Source of the DNA: Mytilinidion resinicola
Taxonomy: Eukaryota > Ascomycota > Dothideomycetes > Mytilinidiales > Mytilinidiaceae
Length of the DNA: 64,000 bases
Reading direction: 5' to 3'
Assembly (NCBI RefSeq): GCF_010093595.1
Contig: NW_022985440.1
Coordinates: 1,331,609-1,395,608 of the forward strand
The translations under genes and the position numbers were made by a program. Below, one piece after another: positions 42,964 to 54,800 of the stretch. The notes beneath the pieces were generated by a model that saw only the letters and a program-made list of their open reading frames with translations, was not told the origin of the DNA and did not search any database. Each line of letters begins with the position of its first letter. The first letter of the stretch is position 1.

Positions 42964-43651
42964 GGTCCGCCGATTTGGTGTCACGACGAGGAATATCTTG
43001 TTGTCGAAGAGGAGTCGACGAGGTCCGCTGAGTTGGTGTTACGAGGTGAGGTTTTCGATGGGAAAAATGAAAGAGACATGAGCTTTATAGGCAGAAGTGA
43101 AGGTCGCCGTGTGCGCTCTGAACGTGACTACCATGGTATCCTCTGCAGACTGAACCAAGGTTGGCCAACTGGTCGACCCACCGCGCCGAAGCCTTCTCTA
43201 CAAATGCCCGATGCAGCATTCCCTACCCAATACCCGATGCATCCATACTGCACAAAAATATTTGCCACGGCGAAGGAAAGGGGGCTCATAGAATCTGGGA
43301 GTCGAGCACTCGTATGTTTAGTGTTGCAGTGTGAAGCATACCTACGCCGGTGGCTTCGTACTTCAATGATCCAGATTGGGCGGAGGACTGCAGGGACGCT
43401 GTTTGCCTATTGTTTGATCCATGGACGGACGGGTGCTCTGATTCGGATATCTGATGGTTCAGCTGTCCAATATCTATGGTTGTCTTTCCTCGCCAAATTT
43501 GAAGTAATCACGTTTCCGTGTCGCTTCCAAGCTTTCCTCTACCCAATAAGAAAACTGCGATAGAACTGTGCATTCCACACTAGCATGACCTCCCTCCGTC
43601 CTACTCCATTTTCTGTCGCTTAGCGTCCTTCTCATTCTTCGCGTCCTCTCA
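42964..43651. other. Intergenic, short local duplication
   Basis: The first bases upstream of the RING start (about 42964-42992) are echoed at 43022-43050 (GGTCCGC..A.TTGGTGT.ACGA.GAG). A plus-strand open frame of about 175 codons at 43033-43563 has no ATG at its start and resembles nothing known. Nothing else was seen. Confidence 0.4.
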
Positions 43652-44057
43652 TCATCCTACTTTCTCTCTTCCGCTCTTTCGCTTCTTGAGCTCCACCATC
43701 CGCTTGCCGAACTCGTTCTTGGCCTCCTTCTTCTCCATAGTATTCTTCCTCGTCTTTTGCAGGGTGTCGCTCCTCCCCCCCAACATATCGCGAGCCCGTC
43801 GGGTTCACCGATAGCGGTATTCTCGTTGACGGAGGTGTTGCGGTAGCACAGACGCTCTTCTCAACCCACTAGCTATCATCCGGCTCAGGGGGATCTAATT
43901 TCAAATGTTCTCCCTGTTCTGTTAGCCCATTCAACCACTGCTCTATATCTGCTTTCTTTGCGCTCCCTCTATGCTCGACTTTGAGCGTACCGTCATCTTT
44001 GCGCGCGCGTTCCTAGTGCATAGCTAGCTCGTTTCCGGGTTGGCTTGCAACGGGCAT
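43652..44057 (-). pseudogene. Decayed small charged protein gene with two TAG codons
   Basis: From an ATG at 44057 the frame reads MPVASQPGNELAMH, then TAG, then ERARKDDGTLKVEHRG...DIEQWLNGLTEQGE...PPEPDDS, then TAG, then WVEKSVCATATPPSTRIPL. A protein-like sequence then continues in another frame after a run of seven G near 43780 (SDTLQKTRKNTMEKKEAKNE, ending in a Lys-rich tail). Amino-acid composition stays protein-like through both stops. I do not recognise the family. It lies between the two RING paralogs. The call rests only on reading-frame character, so it could be wrong. Confidence 0.4.
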
Positions 44058-44736
44058 TTTGAAATAGAGAGTTGGTAAACGGAAGGTAGTGGGTTGGGGA
44101 TATTGTGAGCCTCGGGGGGGTGGTGGCAGGTGTTGTGGTAAGGAAAGGTTCCTAAAATTTGACCGAACAGTGCTGATATTTATGCACTGTGAGCATTAAG
44201 AGATAGCGAATGCAGAGACTCACCGTGAGAAAGCGTGACTTCCATGACCACCACAACAGACCGTTGTGAAAAATATTGTAGACCTGTAGCCTTGGCAGCA
44301 CTGGCGAATCAAAAGTTCTTCCCTGGGCTTTTCCCTGTGCAGCTTATTTTGGTGAGCCATAGGCTTTGCCTTCGCGAAGGTCTTGGATCGACCCGCACTC
44401 AATCCTTTCTTATGCATTTTTGATATTCTTGTAAGAAGCATGATTTCCTCTCGCGGACAGGTGATCAACAGGGTGATCACTGACGGGACAGTGAATGCCG
44501 CACGGGCGCTTTTAGGAATCTAATAGCGATGAAGAATCTGAAAGCACAAGAGTTGCATAAAGGAAAAATCACCTTGTATGCGGTGACGAAACAAATGGAC
44601 ATAAGAAGAAAAAGGGAGAATCAGTTGAAAATTCGACAGTAGAGCACACCTGAAACACCTAGCCTTTGACAGCATGAACTCCAAATCCACGGCGAACACT
44701 AACAGGCTCCACAGATTCCCCTCATAATCGCAAAAA
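44058..44736. other. Intergenic, nothing firm
   Basis: An unrecognised basic, Cys-containing minus-strand frame of about 85 codons (44220-44480) starts at GTG. It is not called a gene. Nothing else was seen. Confidence 0.4.
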
Positions 44737-45672
44737 TCACTCCTCGCAATCACAATCTACCCATTCAGTCCTACAAAGCGCACACCTAAAGACCATGTCC
44801 ATGTCCATGTCATCCTCCTCAAACCACCTCTGCATCCGTGATTCCCGCCATAATTCTACGCACTCTGTATGCATACTACGTCCACAACCACCCTTGCACC
44901 ATGTCAATTCCGAGAGGTCTGATGCAGGTTCTCGGCATATGGGGCACTCGTCATCGGGGGCACGGCGAGGTTCATGGGTGAGACCCAAAGGGCACGAGGT
45001 ACGGTCGTGATGAGGCGAGAGGGTATGAGAAGATGCCGAACGGCGGAGTGAAGGGACAGGGGAGGTAGTGCGGGAGTTCAGTGCCGAGCTACTCGCTTGG
45101 TGAGGGATCTCGATGGTTGGGACAGGTGTGTCTGAAGTATCGCGAGAATTTGAGCGCGTGGAGAGCTCGTTCAGACCCTCAAGGACTTGGCGAACGAGGC
45201 GGAGTCTGGCGAGGTCTATGTCGTCAAATTCGGGTGATGAACGGCTAGAAGGAGTACTTCGAGTAGTTGGTAGTCCTGGTGTGGCGGCTTCATGGACCGT
45301 AGTGTTTGCTACTTCGATGATTCCATCGGGATAAGTCTCTAGGATCTTGTTTTTCCAACTTTGTACAACGGTATCGCACTGCTCTTGGTGCTTATTCCGC
45401 TTGTTCCTACATAAGCCATAGCCGGCAATACGAGATAGGATTGGATCTAATGCGTCTGGATCAGGCTGGCGGGTTGAGAGCTTGCGGAGGAGCTTCTGCA
45501 TATCGTTGGCATTCGCATAAGCGAGCGCAGTACGACATTTCCGATTTTGGGAGGTAGCCACTCCAACACAGCGTTGGTCGCGCTCGATCCCAAGAGTGGC
45601 GTAGGGATCCCATAGTACTGCAGGGTGGATTTGAGGATTGGTGGATGCTCTGGAGGGGGCGGTGAAAGACAT
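44737..45672 (-). CDS. RING-finger protein (paralog 2)
   Basis: A single-exon frame of 311 residues from the ATG at 45672. The N-terminal domain (RCVGVATSQNRKCRTAL... QPDPDALDPILSRIAGYGLC... VVQSWKNKILETYP) lines up with the central domain of the protein at 41701-42963. A Ser/Thr/Pro-rich linker follows. The C-terminal RING at about residues 243-301 reads CPICREP, WCKGGCGRSMHTEC, then RCALC and ends DCDCEE. It should act as an E3 ubiquitin ligase with unknown substrate. It lacks the 42-residue repeats of paralog 1. Both genes are on the same strand, 1.8 kb apart, pointing to tandem duplication followed by divergence. Confidence 0.82.
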   Translation of the reverse strand: MSFTAPSRASTNPQIHPAVLWDPYATLGIERDQRCVGVATSQNRKCRTALAYANANDMQKLLRKLSTRQPDPDALDPILSRIAGYGLCRNKRNKHQEQCDTVVQSWKNKILETYPDGIIEVANTTVHEAATPGLPTTRSTPSSRSSPEFDDIDLARLRLVRQVLEGLNELSTRSNSRDTSDTPVPTIEIPHQASSSALNSRTTSPVPSLRRSASSHTLSPHHDRTSCPLGLTHEPRRAPDDECPICREPASDLSELTWCKGGCGRSMHTECVELWRESRMQRWFEEDDMDMDMVFRCALCRTEWVDCDCEE

Positions 45673-47175
45673 GATTGGAGCTAAGTTGCAAAATGCGAAC
45701 CGAAAGATAGTGGAATGGGAGTGGATGGTAATGAAATGCATAATGTGAAGCGTAAGGCATACCGTCCTTATACGCGCTGCTTGTCAGATTGCATAATCCC
45801 GGTGCCTGGCTTAGGTGCAAGGTGGAAGTACCCGGGTACCAAGGCTTGGCTGATCGAACACATCTACCTTCCGAAAGCGAAAGGACTGCGTGCCAGAACG
45901 TCGAGGCTGATTCGAAGGAGGTGGCTTCGACTTGATGCATGCAGGACACAGCAAATCGCAGAGCCTGCAAGAGTCTGGGGGAACGACGCACAGCCCCCCC
46001 GACTCGTGGCTGTGGTGGCGGGTGTCAGGCTTCGCAAGACTTGAGCGTTTGATGGAGACCTGGTCTTGCTGGTGATTGGTTCTAATGGGGTGTATAAATA
46101 GCAGCCTGGTGATGGAAACATTGGAAAGGGTAGTGATTTGCGCAATCTAGGAGGGGTGAGGGAGACGGGAGCAGCCGACTGTTGTCATCTATTGTACAGA
46201 GCCTGCTCGCGTCCGGTGAACTAGCGCGGATTTGACGCCACAGATGCACTAGATGGGATTAGAACGGAGGAAACCCTTGTCTGGACTGAATCTTACCACG
46301 GCTGAGCTGAATCCGCTAACAGCACAGTACCGCGAGGCGTTACTTTCGAGACTATCCCTCTTTTGCAGCTGGCTTTTGTGGCATGATATCCGCGCTAGTT
46401 CACCGGCCGCGGGCAGGCGCTGTACTTTTCGCCCGCGGAACGGGCCTTTGAACGGGACCCACGATTGGTTCGCATTTCTCGCCAACAAGTATTGTACAAG
46501 ACACCGAGCCTTCTGCACGCTTAAAAAACTTAGATCGTAAAAGTTGTTCAAGGTAACTCTCCCGCTGGTTTAGGCGGCCTCCTCTTCCGGCTTAGCGTGT
46601 TTTTCTGCCTTTATGTTGTCTTATTAGATGGATGTCACGATAATACTACAAGCAGAAGTCAAGGGCCCAAAGAGGAGCCTTGATTAATAGCTAAGTACAA
46701 TATCAGGTGGAAGTTCAAGACGTTGTGTCGCGAAAACGCAAGAATAAGTATTTGAATCTCACTGCGTGTAGGGCTAATTTGACCAATAGGAGCTGGGCGG
46801 TGAGCAGTCACATAACAGGACGTCATGGGATGAGTCAGCGGAGCGGGGCAACGATATGTCTTACCTTGCACTTTGCGTTCCTTTACACCCTAACCCTCTC
46901 TTTACGTCCGGTGAACATAGCGCTAAACTGAGTCGATCCCGGTATACCTCTTTTCTGGGCTAGTACTTAACCGACTTGAGGATTCATTGGCCAGAACGTT
47001 GCTATTCCCCCCTAAAGGCTACCAGAGTTGCTCCCTTACACGGTAAGCCTGTGGCTTGACATTAGAGAGTGACAACCGGACGCAAAGAGAGGGTGTACGC
47101 AACCCAGATGAGAGTTGGCGTTCCAAATTAGCTCGTGAGCTACCAAGAGGAGGTTCAGCATTGAGTACGCCCTGC
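45673..47175. other. Intergenic with an inverted-repeat element
   Basis: The stretch holds the upstream region of RING paralog 2, the element at 46194-46425 and a lone terminal-repeat-like motif (CGTCCGGTGAACATAGCGC) at about 46904-46922. A TATAAATA motif at 46093 has no gene to serve. The helicase promoter must lie at the right end. Confidence 0.5.
46194..46425. mobile_element. 232-bp MITE-like element with 38-bp terminal inverted repeats
   Basis: The left end 46194-46231 and the reverse complement of 46388-46425 match at 35 of 38 positions, with a perfect 19-base core ending GGTGAACTAGCGCGGAT. The interior has no coding potential. A diverged relative lies at 32459-32613. No convincing target-site duplication was seen. 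The non-autonomous DNA transposon interpretation rests on the inverted repeats, size and second copy. Confidence 0.75.
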
Positions 47176-49661
47176 ATGCAATCTAGCCTTTCTTTTGCTA
47201 ATCAATCTAGTGACCTGGAAGTTCTTTTCCCATATCCACGGATATATCCAGAGCAGTATGCGTACATGCGCGACCTGAAACGCACCCTCGATGCAGGCGG
47301 TCACTGTGTCCTGGAGATGCCTTCAGGGACAGGAAAGACCGTGTCCTTGCTGTCTCTGATCGTCGCATACCAAATTGCGGTTCCGGAAACTCGGAAACTA
47401 ATTTATTGCTCACGTAAGATGCACTTGCGCCTATAACTACAGTAGTTTACACTTATTGATGTAACTTTTTAGGTACAATGTCAGAGATCGAAAAGGCACT
47501 ACTTGAACTGAAAGCATTGATGAAATACCGAGCAGACGAACTTGGCTACGTTGAGGAATTCCGTGGCCTGGGACTCACCAGCCGAAAAAACCTTTGTCTC
47601 CATCCGGAAGTGAAGAGGGAGAAAAGCGGCGCTGTTGTTGATGCCCGATGTCGCAGCCTAACGGCAGGCTTCATGAAAGAAAAGAAAGAGAGAGGAGAAA
47701 ACGTGGAATTGTGCACCTACCACGATAACCTGGACCTACTCGAGCCTCACAACCTGATTCCGCCCGGCGTTTGGACGCTCAATGGTCTCCTACAACACGG
47801 TGAACAGCAAAAGCAATGTCCGTACTTCACGGCGCGACGAATGATGTCGTTCTGCAATGTGATAATATACTCCTATCATTACCTGCTTGATCCCAAAATT
47901 GCAGAACAAGTTTCAAAGGAGCTTTCAAAGAACAGCATCGTTGTCTTTGACGAAGCGCACAATATCGACAACGTATGCATAGAATCGCTCAGCATCGATA
48001 TAACAGAGGACGTACTCCGAAAAGCGAGTCGAGGAGCCGACAACCTGGATCGCAAAATTGCGGAAATGAAGTCTTCGGACGCGGATAAGCTGCAGAACGA
48101 ATACCAAAAGCTCGTTGATGGCCTGCGAGAGCAAGACGAAGCCCGTACAGAAGACTCTTTTATGGCTAACCCAGTTCTCCCAGATGACCTACTTAAAGAG
48201 GCCGTTCCTGGCAATATACGGCGTGCCGAACATTTCGTTGCCTTTCTAAAGCGCTTCATCGAGTATGTCAAAACGCGCATGGCAGCACGGCACGTGATTT
48301 CAGAGACGCCGCCCTCCTTCCTGCAGCATCTCAAAGACTTAACTTTCATTGAGAAGAAGCCGCTCCGATTCTGCGCCGAGCGCCTCACTTCTCTAGTCCG
48401 CACTCTTGAGCTTACTAGCATCGAAGACCACAAACCTCTTCAGGAAGTCGCCACCTTCGCCACACTTGTTGCGACGTACGACAAGGGCTTTGAGCTCATT
48501 CTTGAGCCGTACGAGAATGTGTCTGAGACTGCCACGGTGCCACATCCAGTCTTGCATTTCATATGCCTAGACGCCGCGATAGCCATAAAACCTGTTTTTG
48601 AGCGCTTCTCCTCCGTTATCATCACTTCAGGAACGATATCGCCACTAGAAATCTATCCAAAGATGCTCGATTTCAGCACTGTTGTCCAGGAATCGTACGC
48701 AATGACACTAGCGCGAAAATCCTTCTTGCCCATAACCGTGACCCGTGGTAGCGACCAAGGCCCAGTGTCGTCCTCATTCTCTATCCGCAACGACACCAGC
48801 GTGGTAAACAACTACGGTCAACTCCTCATCGACCTCTGCAAACTCACACCAGACGGCGTAGTCGTATTTTTCCCCTCATACCTCTACATGGAATCTATTA
48901 TCTCCATGTGGGTTGGTATGGAAATCCTTGACGTTTTATGGAAATATAAACTCGTCCTAGTTGAAACACCCGATTCGCAAGAGACTAGCCTCGCCCTCGA
49001 AACATATCGTCGCGCGTGCGATAACGGCCGCGGCGCTGTTCTGCTTTGCGTCGCGCGTGGTAAGGTCTCCGAAGGTATAGACTTTGATCATCATTACGGC
49101 CGTACCGTGCTCTGTATCGGCGTGCCCTACCAATATACCGAGTCTCGCATTTTGAGAGCGCGGCTGGCGTTCCTGCGTGAGAAATACCACATTAAGGAAA
49201 ATGACTTTCTCTCCTTCGACGCGATGCGGCATGCCGCGCAGTGTCTGGGGCGCGTGTTACGAGGCAAGGACGACTATGGGATCATGGTGCTTGCAGACCG
49301 GAGGTTCCAAAAGAAGAGAAACCAGCTACCCAAGTGGATCCAAAATGCCTTACTAGATAGCGATTCGGATTTATCTGTTGATCAGGCGACGGCGGCGGGG
49401 AAGAAGTTTCTAGAAGATATGAGTGTGCCGTGGAGTTCGAAGATGCAGGAGGGGATTAGTTGGTGGAGCAACGAAGATTTAAAGCGGTTTCAGCAGAAGG
49501 AGGCGGAAGCAGAGATCACGATGCTTAGAACGCAACAGCAGCAGATGAATTGGGGTGTGGAGACTGATGTGCAGCAAGGGGAAACGAGTGGGGCGCTAGC
49601 GGACGAGTTTGAGATGAGCGGGATTGACGACCAAGATTTGATGGCGATGGACGTTGAGTGA
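47176..49661 (+). CDS. RAD3: XPD/Rad3 5'-3' DNA helicase of TFIIH
   Basis: Exons 47176-47413 and 47473-49661 give 808 residues. Walker A is MPSGTGKT (48-55) and Walker B is DEAH (239-242). The four cysteines of the 4Fe-4S cluster are at about 121, 139, 160 and 195 (NLCLHPE, DARCRS, ELCTYH, KQCPYF). Late motifs include [21 protein letters not shown] and [15 protein letters not shown]. The helicase opens DNA in nucleotide excision repair and supports transcription initiation. The N-terminus is odd: the canonical [15 protein letters not shown] would come from 47148-47164 plus a 46-nt intron, but its ATG position reads AGG. I therefore start at the ATG at 47176, inside that intron, which reads through in frame. 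The C-terminal 60 residues diverge from relatives. Otherwise intact, as expected for an essential gene. Confidence 0.9.
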
Positions 49662-51865
49662 GGTGACAAAACACACGAAGCGCTGCAGACTTTTCAGCAT
49701 GGTAACAAAAAATATCGGATAGCTTTGGAAAGCTGTCTCTTCGGGAAATTTAGCCTATGGTTCAGAAGGCGTTTAAGCGTGGAAAACAGCTATGGAGAAA
49801 ACGGGCGTTTCTTATGCATCTACAGGCCTGAAATCCAAGCATCCAGAGTATAGAGGTTGAGGAGTAGAAAGGGTTACCAGGAACCTAATTAGCTGATTAA
49901 ATTTACTGGCCATCATTTTCGGAGGCTTCAAGTGGCAATTCAAGGTCACTTTCCACTTCTTTGACAATTATTAATGTGCTAGCATCTGCACGAAAAAGAA
50001 CAGAAGCATTTCAAGATCTCAAAAGCATTGGCCCTGTTCGAGCTATTTTAGGATACGGGAAGTTGACCTTCTCACGGCGCTACGATCATCGTGGTATCAG
50101 CGTTGACTCCGTCGAAAGGCGATGGTCTATCGATGCGCAAGGTTTTATCCGGCCGTTTCACGAAAATTGCTCAGGTAAGCAAGCTATTCACTTGAGCCTG
50201 GAGTTTCGCCTTGTTAGTCCACATACCGAAGGCAGAGAAAATGGTGAGATGGACAGAGTGCAAGGGAGACTTTCACTTGCTAGCTCCAGCTCCAGCTCCA
50301 GGCGAAGTTAGCTGCTCACACAAGCTAAAATTCTCTATCGGGGTGTGCCAAAACTAGCATTGATAAAGGACTTGTAGTGCATGGGTAGCTACCTTACTGA
50401 CGCGCCAACGCATTCCTCAGATCTCTGTCTATGATTAAAAAATTACCTTATCTTGCGCGGACTCCGGACTTAACGATGTAGCATAATTGCCTCTCTACGA
50501 TCAAGTCGAGTAGAGGTTATAAGCATCTCCTACTCTATTCCTAGAGAAGAGCACTCATTGGAGGAATGATGTTGGGGGGTTTGGGAATGAGAGATGAGGG
50601 TATGCACTTCATGAGTGGTGTTGGCCTGGGGGTGAGAAGGTAGGCCAACAACGCTAGACGTTTGAGGTCTTGTGACTGGGGCTCCTTGATTGGATGGGTT
50701 ATGGAGATTTAGAGAGAATAGAACAGCCATGTGATATTCCACGCCAAACGGGAATTTGACTGAGTATGAAGGCGTCAACCCTGCTATACGAAGTTCGCCT
50801 CTGAGAAAGTCCCTGAACAATGCCCAATTCGCAGGCGCCGTGAGATGAGTGGGCTTATCCAGCCACCAAACACACAGACCACAATCCCGAACCTCCCCTC
50901 CCACCTCCGTACCACCCCCAGTACACCATCTGACTCCGCCTAGGGCATTACCCTCAACTATGTTGTTTCCGTGCTGCTAAGGCTATAGCATGCATAGTGA
51001 GCGAAACGCCCTAGAGGACTGCATGACGAGATATAGGTATTAAGGCAAGCGTTGGTGGCCCTTTTTTAGGCTGTAGGCATTTGCGTCCGTTTTAGGATCT
51101 TCGAAACTGGACCCTCGTCATGAATGGCATATGCAGCAGCAGGGCTGAACCGTGCTACTAGACGGAGCCTTTAAAACGGCGTCACAAACGTCCATTTTCG
51201 AAATTTGTGACTGCGATATGGGTTTACCCTAAATAGGGTGGAGCCAAAACGGGCTTCCAATTCTCTACGCCAGGGAAAGGGGACAGACTTGGCGGCAGGT
51301 CTCCAGTTTTATCCTTCAGCTCAATCCAGGCCCGTCTACCTTGTGAAATAGCCGCAATAGTGCTTTTCGAAATAGACAGGCTAGTTTTCAACTCAGAGTA
51401 CTTGCAGTTTCTTTTTCCCCCAAAAGTTGATTTTTACGGCGACGTGGCGTTCATGCCTTTCAGCTGGGCCTCGATACCTTCAGCCTTGGTTCTATATCGG
51501 GCGGAGGATGGCGGGCGGACTCAGCCGCATCGCTGATTGATAAGGACTTGGGGCAATCACATCGTGCGGGGAAGTTGGATCAGCACGTATTCTGAATCAC
51601 GTTCTCTTCCTTTAACAAATCTCGGTATTATAACAGCACCTTGTGTTCTTAAACTTCGGATATACTCGAAATTGTATTTGCCCGGCTCCAACAGTCGCCA
51701 AAGACATTGGTGGATACCAAATTTCCAGCCTAACCCCTCTTCTGTGCGAATATTCGTCAATCGAGGGGTGTTGAATGAGGCTGAACAATCGTTGCCAACC
51801 TCTCAGTGTCCCCATCGTTCCTCTTCCCCCTTTTCCTTCTGCACCGGACAAGGCCGGATCCAAAA
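49662..51865. other. Long intergenic stretch, start of the accessory region
   Basis: Only fragments were seen. There is a possible transposase helix-turn-helix relic at 51224-51427 and a short CTCCAG-type microsatellite at about 50281-50300. Open frames at 49961-50311 and 50530-50904 lack convincing starts and family resemblance. Confidence 0.4.
51224..51427 (-). pseudogene. Possible Tc1/mariner-type transposase helix-turn-helix relic
   Basis: The minus-strand frame reads CKYSELKTSLSISKSTIAAI and continues into a basic, Trp-containing stretch (RRAWIELKD, GVENWKPVLA) before a stop. The first part looks like the 'YSEIKxxLGISKSTI' helix-turn-helix of Tc1-like transposases. There is no catalytic domain and upstream stops are close. 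The match is short, so this is only a suggestion. Confidence 0.35.
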
Positions 51866-54800
51866 ATGAACGACGAAGAATACAATGACAGGTGTCAGCA
51901 ATATTTTCTGGCACGATACGGGGAACGCATTCAGCAGTTACGTGGTGACGCTGGTAAGCGGCGTTGTTCTCTCGAAATTGTTCCCGTGCTAACATTTGGT
52001 TCCTGGGTGTAGATTTCAAACCCTACAAGTTGCTTCCAGGACTTGACGATGAAATTCTGCCTTTTCTACTCGCGGACACCAATTTCTGTCTCGCACAAGG
52101 CTACGATAGAACCTCCTCTTCCCCGGTGGTGATGACATCGAACTATTACTGGACTGAGAACGTCGCTTCATCCAGGACTGGGAGAGATGATATATTTTGG
52201 GAGGCATTTGGATGCTATCCCGAAGAGTGGATAAACATTTTGACCCACTTCCAAAAAGACAAAGTCTTGTCGTCAGATCCTTTTCGAGCCTAGATAACGA
52301 AGAACGAAGGATCGCTTGGCGTGTCTTTCGCTGCAATTACAAACCAGCTTGAGAAGCTAGCGTTACTTGATCCTTTCAGCGGTGCCACGCCATATTTCAG
52401 CCATATTTCCCTGCGGCTGGAAAAAGTCAAATCCGATCTTCAACAGGCCGATCTAGGTATAATGCATATTTGATGATCTTCATATTTTGTAACAAGATGA
52501 ACTAATACATATAGGCGCTTGCTGGAATTATGAATTCAAAGACTGCCAGCGTCCACTCGCTACTGGACTCAATCATTACGTACAGAGTAGATTATCCATT
52601 CTCGTGAATAAATATCTTCGAGCATCACTGGATGTCATAGGGCCAGGGAACAGTTCCAGTTCTCAGGTATTACCTAACCCCGCTTCACAGGTAAAGCAAG
52701 TGTCTACCGAGTCTCCGATTCTCTTTGGCACGGCTGGGACAGGGAAAACTCGTCGTATCTTAGAAACATTAAGATCCGAATGGGGGGTATACTTCATTGC
52801 TCCGGGAGTAGATTCCTTAACGAAAGATTCGAGTATCCTTCAGCCCGTACATGGAGGAGCTTCGAAAGACACTCAGTCGCTGTGGAACGACATGAACCAA
52901 TTGAAGGAAATATACGGGTCCCCATTCTTCCGGGTAAAGCTCAAATACCTGATCAGTTCCCTATTCATGACACGGCTAGAGCTCTTGAACGTCTTTCGAA
53001 ACCTTAGGGGTAGCTCGGACTATAACACCTGGACGCGCCTGCAAATCAGTTGCTCGGAAGATTGCGACATGTTCGACGCTTCTTGGAGACTCCACCGGCT
53101 GGTCTTCTCCGGACGCCCTAATCATTGGTCTCAGGATGAACCACCAGAGTATTCTCGGATTCTTTGGTGCATCGATGAAGCACAAACATTGTTTGAGACC
53201 AAGATGGGGAAACAATTCTTTTACTCCATGTGGCAACCGGATTTCTTTCGTTGCATCGTATCTGGCACTTCTTTACGACTAACAGAAGTCCGTCGATTAG
53301 CGAAAAGGTCGCCGTATGGGGTTGTGACTCCCAAGGAAGTCATCGTTATTGGGCCAGAATGCTCTGTCGACTTTTACTGCCCCATGATCGACAGCGTTGG
53401 ATCATTTGGGAGACTTTTCAAGGAACACATACAGGGTATCATCGATGAGAGTGCGAGTCAATCATCGAGAGCATTGATGATCCGAGCCGGGCGATCTCTA
53501 GACTTTGAAGTGAATCTCTCTCCTCAACACCAGGCGTATCTGAAAGCCATCGTCGAATGCGTCGTGTCAGGCAGTTCTGTTGAGCCCAAAAGCCTCATGG
53601 ATGAACTTCGTACCACCGTAGTAAAAGAGTGTCGTTCCTTTTTTGGGAGGTATCGGTGGTCTACTCTGTTCATCGAACAGGTGTTGAAAGAGATCCTCAA
53701 AAAGATCAAAAACCCAGAGAGTCTAGGACTCAGGTTGAAATTGATGTGAACTCTGATTTCTATGGGTGTCTAGCTCGTTGTTTATATACTAGGGGAAGGA
53801 GGGGGGCCAGCCCCGGGGGCATAACGTGGTATCTCTTCCTGACGCGTTACTTGATTCATCCTGTTTCCTGATACAGTACTGATACCGTGCTGCAGCACTG
53901 CTGTTGCACTACCTGTTACTTCCTCCTGTATCAGCATGCTATCCTGATACGTTACTGCATATGAGTTGCTGACCCTAGGTTGTAGTGCTGCAACCCGAGT
54001 CTAGGAGACATTCTCACACACGCTCAAGTTCCTGACAAACAAGGAGAATCACTTGTCAAGGATGCCGCAAAGAATACTAGGAATACCGTGATAAAGGCTC
54101 TTCTGGACCAATTACGACGCATCAAGGACGAGCCCTGGATTGAAAAGCTATACAAGTTGGCTATCTGGGCTGACGTTTTCAATCAATCGTCTGTCATCGA
54201 AGACGATACTGCACGTCTCGTATCAGAGGGGTTTGCACTCATAGAGGAGATTGGATCTGGAGAATCACACGGTAACCAGGCGCCACCGACACAACAAAAT
54301 GATCCCACCAACATCGACCCCGATGAAGTTGAGGAACCCGTTCAAGTAGTGCGGGCGTGGCTTTGCGAACCTCTTGCCGTCGATGCAGTAATGTTACATC
54401 TCCGGACGACAAAGGTTTACGACAGAATGATGAACGATTTTTTCTCAGCCAGCAGCCAGCTTGATAATGGTACTCAAGCTGTACTTGGGAAGATTGCAGA
54501 GTTCAACCTCACCAGCGTGAGTGCTTGACGCTTTTGGTGAAGATGTTTTGCGACCGCGCTAATCGTGCTGTAGAAGCTCGACAACTTTCTGTCACAGGAC
54601 AACATCAATGCCAGTCCGCCCGACAACATCAGTGCTAGTCGACGAGCCAAATTCTTCGAAGCCTTGGAAATGCGGAAGAGAGGCAATGTCGTCTCAAATT
54701 CCGGTAAGGATGAAATTGTTCTAGTCGACGACCAAAAGCGTTATGACAGCTACTATCTCTACACGCGCCAAAACCGAGCAGACACACTTGAAGCTACTAG

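Noticed and set aside
43033..43563. Plus-strand open frame of about 175 codons
   Set aside because: It begins without ATG, has no domain-like pattern and overlaps the presumed promoter of the RING gene.
49961..50904. Two open frames in the long gap before the accessory region
   Set aside because: The plus-strand frame starts at TTG, and both lack family resemblance, splice continuity or domain-like patterns.
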